The notes beneath the pieces are model-generated. The model did not search any database and was not told where the DNA came from. It worked only from the letters and a program-made list of their open reading frames with translations. From Fontibacter flavus (GTDB lineage Bacteria; Bacteroidota; Bacteroidia; Cytophagales; Cyclobacteriaceae), in assembly GCF_042432905.1 (NCBI RefSeq), contig NZ_JBHLWI010000050.1:1-48109 (forward strand): a DNA stretch of 48,109 nt, given 5' to 3'. A program made the translations under genes and the position numbers. Positions 41,719-48,109 of the stretch are shown here, in pieces (position 1 is the first letter of the stretch; each line of letters begins with the position of its first letter).

Positions 41719-43314
41719 ATGAAAAAAACTATAATTCCATGCTTCCTGGCATTGCTATGTCTTTTTGGAAGCCTGTCGTGCGGACAAAATCTAGCTGATA
41801 ATTCCTTGGATTTGAAGGACGAAAATCCACAACCTGTTTTGGTATATGGAGTAGTGTCATCCAAAGAACCTATAGAGAAAGTAACCCTAAAGTACTGGGA
41901 TTACCTCTTTGATCCTTATATAAAAGAACCACCACCGATAATCCAAGAGACAGTAGCTGAAAGAGGAAACCCCTTCAACGGTGGTAATCCCGGTAGTGAT
42001 TATCTTTTTTCATTCAAAATAAAAGATATTAAAAAACCGGTTTACATCAGTATGGGAGATAGCTTATCTACCTTTCTTGACCTGTTTTTGGTATTGCCCG
42101 GAGACAGCATTGCCCTCCAACTTGATAAAAGGAATTTTACAATAAGTTTTTCAGGACCTGCTCAAGAAAGCTTCAATCTTCAAGCTGCACTTATGAAAGA
42201 ATTGGAAGGATACCGCTTTGAAAGACCTTCTTCCTTATTGATGATAAGAAACCATAGCCTGGATCATGAACAGAGAGAAATGATTGAATCCCATAATCAA
42301 ACTTTCGGGAAAAAGGTAAAGGCAGTTGAAACCCTTGATGAAAAACTAGATCATTTGAGTGAAAAGCTTGAGGCAAGAAAGGTTGTCAAGTTCGGTGAAA
42401 AGATCATATCATATGAAGGACTTGTTGACAAAAAAGTTCTGGATCTGCTGACACTGGACTATTTTGGGAAAACAGGTATATCAGTGCTCAAAACTTTTGA
42501 AACGCTCTATAAATACCCAAGAGTTGAACAGGAGCGTGAACAATTGAAAGAATTTTTTCAAGAATACCTTGACCAAGAAGGATTTATAATTCCTCCTGTT
42601 GCCCAAGATGAATCTTCATTCCATTACCTGCAGTTTCTTGAGTCTTTTTATAAGGGGAAATCGCTCGTTGATGGCCGGCCATTTATCACTCTTGTTGTGG
42701 AAAATGAAGAAGGTCCTCTGCGTGACGCAATCTTGGCCAGGTACATGTTGGCCAATAGAAATGTGGTGTCGTCCGATATGGATCTTTTATCCCTGGCAAG
42801 TGAAACAGTGGAAAATGAACCTTTTGCAGAGATTGTAAGGAGTACACATTCCAGAAACAGGGAAGGATCTCCTGCATTTCCCTTTGTATTTTATGATACA
42901 GAAGGTAAGGAAAGAAAGCTGGAAGACTATAAGGGAAAAGTGCTTTTGCTTGATTTCTGGTTTACGGGCTGCAGCGCCTGTATCGGCTTCAAAGAGAATG
43001 TGCTCTCCAAACTGGAGGCGTCAATAGGTAATATGGATGACGTTTTGCTGCTCTCAGTTTCTTCTGACAAAGACCCAAAAATCTGGAAAAAAAGTCTGGA
43101 ATCAGGCAGATACAGTCCGGAATCAGCCATCCACCTCAATACCGGAAGTCTTGGAGGCAACAACAGTTTTTTAGGCCATTACAATATCTCTCTTTATCCA
43201 CATGTGATGTTGATTGACAGTGATGGAAATCTTGCCAGAACCGGATTTTACAAACCTGATGCAGGGACATTAATGGACGAAATAAATCGTTTGCTGCCAG
43301 AAAAAAAACCTTAG
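41719..43314 (+). CDS. TlpA-like thioredoxin-fold lipoprotein of a SusCD locus
   Basis: A 531-residue protein. It has a lipoprotein signal with lipobox SLSCG (Cys at about residue 22). The middle 350 residues are of no known family and look helical. The C-terminal 140 residues are a redoxin domain: YKGKVLLLDFWFTGCSACIGFKENV with CxxC, and YPHVMLIDSDGNL with the cis-Pro. It is the first gene of the operon that goes on with SusC after 46 bp. Such thioredoxin-like lipoproteins commonly accompany SusCD pairs in Bacteroidota, and the redox activity may act on the imported ligand or on secreted proteins. Confidence 0.88.
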   Translation: MKKTIIPCFLALLCLFGSLSCGQNLADNSLDLKDENPQPVLVYGVVSSKEPIEKVTLKYWDYLFDPYIKEPPPIIQETVAERGNPFNGGNPGSDYLFSFKIKDIKKPVYISMGDSLSTFLDLFLVLPGDSIALQLDKRNFTISFSGPAQESFNLQAALMKELEGYRFERPSSLLMIRNHSLDHEQREMIESHNQTFGKKVKAVETLDEKLDHLSEKLEARKVVKFGEKIISYEGLVDKKVLDLLTLDYFGKTGISVLKTFETLYKYPRVEQEREQLKEFFQEYLDQEGFIIPPVAQDESSFHYLQFLESFYKGKSLVDGRPFITLVVENEEGPLRDAILARYMLANRNVVSSDMDLLSLASETVENEPFAEIVRSTHSRNREGSPAFPFVFYDTEGKERKLEDYKGKVLLLDFWFTGCSACIGFKENVLSKLEASIGNMDDVLLLSVSSDKDPKIWKKSLESGRYSPESAIHLNTGSLGGNNSFLGHYNISLYPHVMLIDSDGNLARTGFYKPDAGTLMDEINRLLPEKKP

Positions 43315-43360
43315 ACTCTTAAATACTACTCATTATCCATTCATTTAACCACGCTAGAAT

Positions 43361-46300
43361 ATGACAAACAGATATCTACTTACGATTGCCATAATACTGT
43401 TCTTTGTGCAGAGCGCTTTGGCCCAATCAGGATCAGTTTTCAGCCTAAAGGGAAAGGTTTTGGACAGTCGGGACGGACAGCCACTTCCAGGGGCATTAAT
43501 ACAGATAGATGATACCGGAATTAATACAGTAACTGACAACCAGGGGAATTACCTCCTGGAATTAGCTGTGGGAATCCATAGTCTCCAGGTGCGGTTCCTT
43601 GGTTACCACAATTTGAACACAACTATAGAGGTACCCTTATCAGAGACTGAACCGTTGGAGCTGACGCTTGAGCCTGATCAGCTTAGATTAGAGGAAGTTG
43701 AGGTTATCTCCACCGGATATCAGGAACTTCCAAAGGAAAGAGCAACAGGGTCTTTTGTGCAGTTGGATAATGAACTGATCAACAGAAGAGTCAGTACCAA
43801 CCTGATAGACAGGTTGGAAGATGTTACTCCCGGACTGATTTTCAACAGGACCGGGCCTGCAAATGACCCCATCAGCATCAGGGGAAGAAATACTCTTTTT
43901 GCAGATACCCAACCCTTGGTAATTATCGACAATTTCCCGTATGATGGCCCCCTTGATAATATCAATCCAAATGATGTTGAATCCATAACAGTACTCCGGG
44001 ATGCGGCAGCTGCGTCAATCTGGGGTGCCAGAGCAGGCAATGGGGTAATTGTCATCACTACCAGACAGGGTGCTGAATCCCCGCCGAGAATTAGCTTCAA
44101 CAGCAACATTAATTTCATCGAAAAGCCTGACCTGTTTTACGGTCCCCAGATGGCAATGAATGATTTCATTGACTTGGAGAAAATGCTGTTCAACAGAGGA
44201 GTCTACAATGCGAGGGAAAACAATATCAGCAAACCCCCTCTCTCACCGGGTGTGGAGACATTGATTGCAGGCAGGGACGGACTGATTTCCCAAGAAGAAG
44301 TTGAGAGAAGGTTGAACAGTTTTAGACAACAGGACGTCAGAAGAGATTTTACAGATTATTTCTACAGGCCTACTGTAAACAGACAATATTCCCTATCCCT
44401 TACCGGAGGTACTAAGGGGCATAGGTATTTTATTTCCGGAGGGTATGACCACAATACTGAAAATATTACCGGAAACAATAATAACAGGATTACTCTAAAT
44501 GTCAACAACTCGTGGAAACTGGTAAATGATAAGCTTGACCTTGGACTGGGACTGTATTATGCCAGACAGGAAAACAGTATTGGGACAGTCCTTCCAAGCA
44601 GCAATAACTATTTTCCCTATGACAGGTTGGTCGACGAAAACGGTACAGGTCAAATAATTACCCAAAATTATAACAGAAGGTTTATCGAAAACCAACTACA
44701 TCCTGAACTCCTGGACTGGAATTACATCCCATTTGACGAAATCGGACGTGTCAGAAATATTAATGTAGGTGATGATTACAGGATTAACTTTTCGGCAGCT
44801 TACAGGATACTCCCTGGGCTAAGTGCAGAACTAAAATACCAATACTGGCAAAATACAGGCAGACTAGAAGATTTTCGGGAGGAAGACCTGTATTTTTCAA
44901 GAGACTTAATCAATCAGTTTACCCAGCTTGACCCCAATGGAAACATCAGTAGAGCCATACCTGAGGGGGCAATAATGGATGTAAATCAATCACACTCTTT
45001 CAGCCATAACCTGAGAGGGCAACTTACCTACTCAGGAAGCTTTGGGAATGACCATGAACTGAACGCCATTGGAGGTTACGAAGTCAGGGATTGGCAGTCC
45101 GAATTCCATTCATTCAGATTTTACGGCTATGAACCTGATCTGGCCATCAGCAGACCCGTCAACTTTGAGACAACTTATCGCCGTTATCATAACAACTTCC
45201 CTGCAAACATTCCCAATGGAGTTAGTCATGGTGGATCCGTTGACAGGTTTATATCATATTTTGCAAATGCAGGATATACAATTAAGAAGCGTTACATTCT
45301 TTCCGCAAGTGCCCGAAGGGATGCATCTAATCTTTTTGGAGTAAATACCAATCAAAGGGCTGTACCCCTTTGGTCAGTGGGTGCAGGTTGGATACTGAGT
45401 GAAGAAAAGTTTTTTGATTCCGGGTGGATGCCATTTCTGAAATTAAGGGCATCATATGGTTATAATGGAAATGTCGATAAGAATGTCTCCGCTTTGACAA
45501 CTGCCCTTTACTATGTAAGTGCATTGCAGCCGAACATCGGGAGTTTGGGAGCAATGGTAATGAACCCACCCAACCCATTACTTAGATGGGAAAAAATAGG
45601 TATCGCCAATTTTGGGCTGGACTTTGAAAGCAAAGACAGCCGCTTCAGAGGATCCATAGAATATTACAACAAAAAAGGTAAGGACCTGATCGGTGATAGT
45701 CCTGTTCCTTTCTCTACAGGTGTTAGCACCTTCAGAGGTAATTATGCTTCGATGATTACCAAAGGCCTAGACCTGGATATACAGTCTGTAAATTTGAATG
45801 GTGCCCTGCGTTGGACCACTAACTTTTTTTACAGCCGTGCAGAAGAAAGGGTCACAGATTACAGGATGCTTGGGACAACGCTTTCATACCTGGAAGGTGC
45901 ACAAATGGTCCCTATGGAAGGACGTCCGCTTTTCTCTTTATATTCTCTTCCCTGGGGAGGATTGGATCCCAATACCGGTGACCCACTTGGAATACTGAAC
46001 GGAGAGCCGAGCAGTAATTATGCAACAATTTTCAGTGAAGCAAGTCCTGAAAACATTCAGTTCGAAGGATCTAGAAGACCTGTCTCATTTGGTTCGGTCA
46101 GAAATAATCTGTACTGGAAAGGTTTGAGTCTGTCTTTTAATATTTCGTATAGATTGGGGTATGTATACAGAAAGCAGGCCCTGAATTATAACGGAATCCT
46201 TCAGGGAAATATTGGCCATCCTGAGTATGCCCAAAGATGGCAGCAGCCCGGAGATGAAGCAATTACTAATGTTCCTTCCATGCCCGGAGGGCAGAACAAC

Positions 46301-46555
46301 TTAAGAAACAACATCTACAGGTTTTCGGAAATCCACTCTTTAAGGGCCGATAATATAAGATTTCAGGACATTCGCATAGCTTATAATCTTAACAGGACGA
46401 AGCTGCCCTGGTTACCTTTCGAAAATGCTGAACTGTACAGTTATGTCAACAACATAGGGATTATTTGGAGAGCCTCAAAAGATCTTGTTGATCCGGACTT
46501 TCCTTCCAGTAGACCTTTGAGAAGTCTGGCTGCAGGACTGAAAATCGATTTCTAA
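43361..46555 (+). CDS. SusC/RagA-family TonB-linked outer membrane receptor
   Basis: A 1064-residue protein with a signal peptide (LLTIAIILFFVQSALAQ), a carboxypeptidase-D-like domain (about 28-110, LKGKVLDSRDGQPLPGALIQI), a plug (ISIRGRNTLFADTQPLVIIDNFPYDG and ITVLRDAAAASIWGARAGNGVIVITT) and a long barrel ending in Phe. It would import a ligand across the outer membrane using TonB energy, with the SusD-like lipoprotein as lid. The gene is complete. The substrate cannot be told; no glycoside hydrolase or peptidase lies nearby in the window. Confidence 0.95.
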   Translation: MTNRYLLTIAIILFFVQSALAQSGSVFSLKGKVLDSRDGQPLPGALIQIDDTGINTVTDNQGNYLLELAVGIHSLQVRFLGYHNLNTTIEVPLSETEPLELTLEPDQLRLEEVEVISTGYQELPKERATGSFVQLDNELINRRVSTNLIDRLEDVTPGLIFNRTGPANDPISIRGRNTLFADTQPLVIIDNFPYDGPLDNINPNDVESITVLRDAAAASIWGARAGNGVIVITTRQGAESPPRISFNSNINFIEKPDLFYGPQMAMNDFIDLEKMLFNRGVYNARENNISKPPLSPGVETLIAGRDGLISQEEVERRLNSFRQQDVRRDFTDYFYRPTVNRQYSLSLTGGTKGHRYFISGGYDHNTENITGNNNNRITLNVNNSWKLVNDKLDLGLGLYYARQENSIGTVLPSSNNYFPYDRLVDENGTGQIITQNYNRRFIENQLHPELLDWNYIPFDEIGRVRNINVGDDYRINFSAAYRILPGLSAELKYQYWQNTGRLEDFREEDLYFSRDLINQFTQLDPNGNISRAIPEGAIMDVNQSHSFSHNLRGQLTYSGSFGNDHELNAIGGYEVRDWQSEFHSFRFYGYEPDLAISRPVNFETTYRRYHNNFPANIPNGVSHGGSVDRFISYFANAGYTIKKRYILSASARRDASNLFGVNTNQRAVPLWSVGAGWILSEEKFFDSGWMPFLKLRASYGYNGNVDKNVSALTTALYYVSALQPNIGSLGAMVMNPPNPLLRWEKIGIANFGLDFESKDSRFRGSIEYYNKKGKDLIGDSPVPFSTGVSTFRGNYASMITKGLDLDIQSVNLNGALRWTTNFFYSRAEERVTDYRMLGTTLSYLEGAQMVPMEGRPLFSLYSLPWGGLDPNTGDPLGILNGEPSSNYATIFSEASPENIQFEGSRRPVSFGSVRNNLYWKGLSLSFNISYRLGYVYRKQALNYNGILQGNIGHPEYAQRWQQPGDEAITNVPSMPGGQNNLRNNIYRFSEIHSLRADNIRFQDIRIAYNLNRTKLPWLPFENAELYSYVNNIGIIWRASKDLVDPDFPSSRPLRSLAAGLKIDF

Positions 46556-46603
46556 TGATTCCATCACCAAAATTGTATTTCTGATAAACTGATTACTACA
46601 AAA

Positions 46604-47947
46604 ATGAAAAAGAAAATATACTTATTATTGATAGTTGTCCTCACCTCTTGTGAAGGGTTTTTGGACGAGAAGCCCAACAGGAATCTGGCTGTACCTGCAA
46701 GTCTTGACGAAATCGAGGCACTTCTGAACCATACTTCGGTTTTTTTCCTCACACCAACCTATCAGTTGATTGCCTCTGACGAATATTTCCTTACTGATGC
46801 CGGATTTAACGGACTGAACAATTTTACACAACAGAGAGCCCATTTACGGGATTTTGAAACGATGTTCGAAGGAGTTTCCAATGTAGCTGAATGGTCTACC
46901 CCGTACAGCCAAATTATGTATTCCAATATTGTATTGGATCTTCTGGATTCGCAGACAGATTTAACCAATTCTGAAAAACAAAAAGCAGATAGAATCATAG
47001 GAGCGGCCATGTTCAAAAGAGCATTTGCTCTGTTTAACCTTATTCTGAACCATGGAGAATTTCCTGACCCAATATCTGCTGCATCAAAAAATGGCATCCC
47101 TGTACCTCTTGTGCCTGATATTGCCAATCCGGCTCCCTTTGCAAACCTGTCTGATACTTATCTTCAAATTATAAATGATCTTGAAAATTCCGCCGGTTTG
47201 ATGCAGGAAAGACCGACAAATATCAGTACTCCATCTTCTCAGTCGGCTTTTGCTCTTTTGGCAAGGGTTTACCTTTCCATGAACGATTTTGAAAATGCCC
47301 TGAAATACTCTGAAAAAGCCCTGCAAATGGGATATAGGCTGATGGACTACAATGACAAAGATCCAGGACTTGCGTTTCCCTTTGAAATGGAAAACGAAGA
47401 AGTAATATATTATTCTGTAGTTATGTTTTATTCTGGTTTTGTCAATAGTCCTGAAACCAGAGTGGACCCGGTTTTTTTTAATAACATCCCTGAAAATGAT
47501 CTCAGGAAGAATTTGTTCTTTAGAACGAACCCTAATGGAGCGATAAATTTTAGGGGTACATATTCTGGAAATAGGGACTACTTTTCAGGTTTGACAACAT
47601 CTGAGCTTTTCCTGATTAAAGCAGAATGTCATGCAAGGTTATCGGAAGAAGTAGCAGCATTGGAATCACTCAATGAGTTGATGCAGATGAGATTTGACCG
47701 TGATACTTTTATGCCTTTAACCGGTGAAACAGCTGAGGAAGTATTAAGTTTTGTACTGGAAGAGAGAAAAAAAGAACTGTTTTTCAGAGGGATACGTTGG
47801 TCTGATTTAAAAAGATTTCATCAGCTAGGAGAACTGGAAATACAATTGATTAGAGAAGTAAATGGAACTTCATACGCTTTTCAACCTTCCTCGACAGGGT
47901 TTGGAATTCCTATACCTCCAGAGGAATTAAACCTCAGGAATGAATAA
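46604..47947 (+). CDS. SusD/RagB-family lipoprotein
   Basis: A 447-residue protein with a lipobox (VLTSCEG, Cys at about residue 16) and the helical tetratrico-like SusD fold: GFLDEKPNRNLAVPASLDEIEALL at the start, FKRAFALFNLILNHG, FALLARVYLSMNDFENALKYSEKAL and ELFLIKAECHARLSEEVAALESLNELM. It binds ligand at the cell surface and caps the SusC barrel. It follows the SusC gene by 48 bp and is the last gene of the operon. The IS end follows after about 40 bp, so any further operon genes may have been displaced. Confidence 0.95.
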   Translation: MKKKIYLLLIVVLTSCEGFLDEKPNRNLAVPASLDEIEALLNHTSVFFLTPTYQLIASDEYFLTDAGFNGLNNFTQQRAHLRDFETMFEGVSNVAEWSTPYSQIMYSNIVLDLLDSQTDLTNSEKQKADRIIGAAMFKRAFALFNLILNHGEFPDPISAASKNGIPVPLVPDIANPAPFANLSDTYLQIINDLENSAGLMQERPTNISTPSSQSAFALLARVYLSMNDFENALKYSEKALQMGYRLMDYNDKDPGLAFPFEMENEEVIYYSVVMFYSGFVNSPETRVDPVFFNNIPENDLRKNLFFRTNPNGAINFRGTYSGNRDYFSGLTTSELFLIKAECHARLSEEVAALESLNELMQMRFDRDTFMPLTGETAEEVLSFVLEERKKELFFRGIRWSDLKRFHQLGELEIQLIREVNGTSYAFQPSSTGFGIPIPPEELNLRNE

Positions 47948-47988
47948 GGCTTGTCAGGTAATCGATCGATATGTATGCAAAAAGAAGG

Positions 47989-48109
47989 GGGTGTCCGAAA
48001 AGTCGAGACACCCTTTTTTTATTGTTGATCTTCTCTAAAATTATTATTTTAGAGTTGAACAAAATACAACAATGTCTAAGGTAGTTTTTAAAAATCAGAC
48101 TGGCAATTG
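47989..48109 (+). mobile_element. Left end of an IS1182-like element
   Basis: GGGTGTCCGAAAAGTC starts at 47989, typical of the terminal repeat of IS1182-type elements. GGGTGTC (47989-47995) and GACACCC (48007-48013) form a hairpin with a following T-run, which can also end transcription from the SusCD operon. A transposase-like frame starts at 48072. The right end lies outside the window. Confidence 0.65.
48072..48109 (+). CDS. Partial IS1182-like transposase N-terminus
   Basis: An ATG at 48072 opens 12 codons (MSKVVFKNQTGN) to the window edge. The sequence resembles the start of IS1182-family transposases, and the terminal repeat lies 83 bp upstream. Too little is present to show the DDE motif; the call rests mainly on the position behind the repeat. 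Confidence 0.55.
   Translation, partial: MSKVVFKNQTGN

Overview
The window looks like a chromosomal segment of a Bacteroidota bacterium, most likely Cytophagales and plausibly Cyclobacteriaceae. The evidence is an AT-rich composition, a SusC/SusD pair, several exact TAnnTTTG promoter elements with few Shine-Dalgarno sites, and many protein families typical of that group. No rRNA, tRNA or CRISPR array was seen.

Layout. 1-2.3 kb: a transposase 5' end (possibly IS256 family), a CcdA-like protein with a TlpA-like partner, a secreted DinB protein and a REP-like repeat. 2.3-10.1 kb: a redox and stress block with a flavodoxin-type oxidoreductase, an alpha/beta-hydrolase-OsmC fusion, two AhpD-like (CMD) proteins, a small membrane protein, two regulators (AraC, Crp/Fnr) and an arsR-merTP-GDCCVxC mercury operon. 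10.2-16.4 kb: an ECF sigma factor with a zinc-finger anti-sigma, an OB-fold protein, a peroxiredoxin-like protein, a DUF4833-DinB-NRDE-DUF2652 run and an lpxR-like gene with an internal stop. 16.4-25.2 kb: ppk1 behind a giant phosphoesterase-barrel fusion, an HD-PycTM (Pycsar-effector-like) protein, rhodanese, YHS and peroxiredoxin-like genes. 25.3-28.3 kb: a dead IS and a NUDIX/TrpF-like operon. 28.7-38 kb: an ECF sigma/membrane pair, a transglutaminase-like protein, small enzymes, and a dehalogenase-SRPBCC operon divergent from an AraC gene. 38-40.9 kb: a graveyard of gene fragments. 41-48 kb: a candidate structured RNA, then a TlpA-like lipoprotein, SusC and SusD, and the left end of an IS1182-like element.

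The most notable pattern is a likely Crp/Fnr-family regulon. Four intergenic dyads of the form TGTC-N8-GACA (4386, 7612, 10154, 24002), plus one weaker copy (24646), each sit exactly 29.5 bp from the first base of a TAnnTTTG-like -7 element. This places the dyad centre near -41.5, the class II activator position. The controlled genes would be the hydrolase-OsmC/flavodoxin operon, the AhpD-like gene, the glycosyltransferase/peroxidase pair, the ECF sigma factor, the rhodanese and a peroxiredoxin-like gene, with a Crp/Fnr gene beside one of the sites. A second shared element, a 17-bp identical box with identical downstream spacing, links the AhpD-like gene at 4540 to the membrane protein at 8896. 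Together these suggest one redox-stress network spread over 20 kb. All functional statements are inferred from sequence alone.
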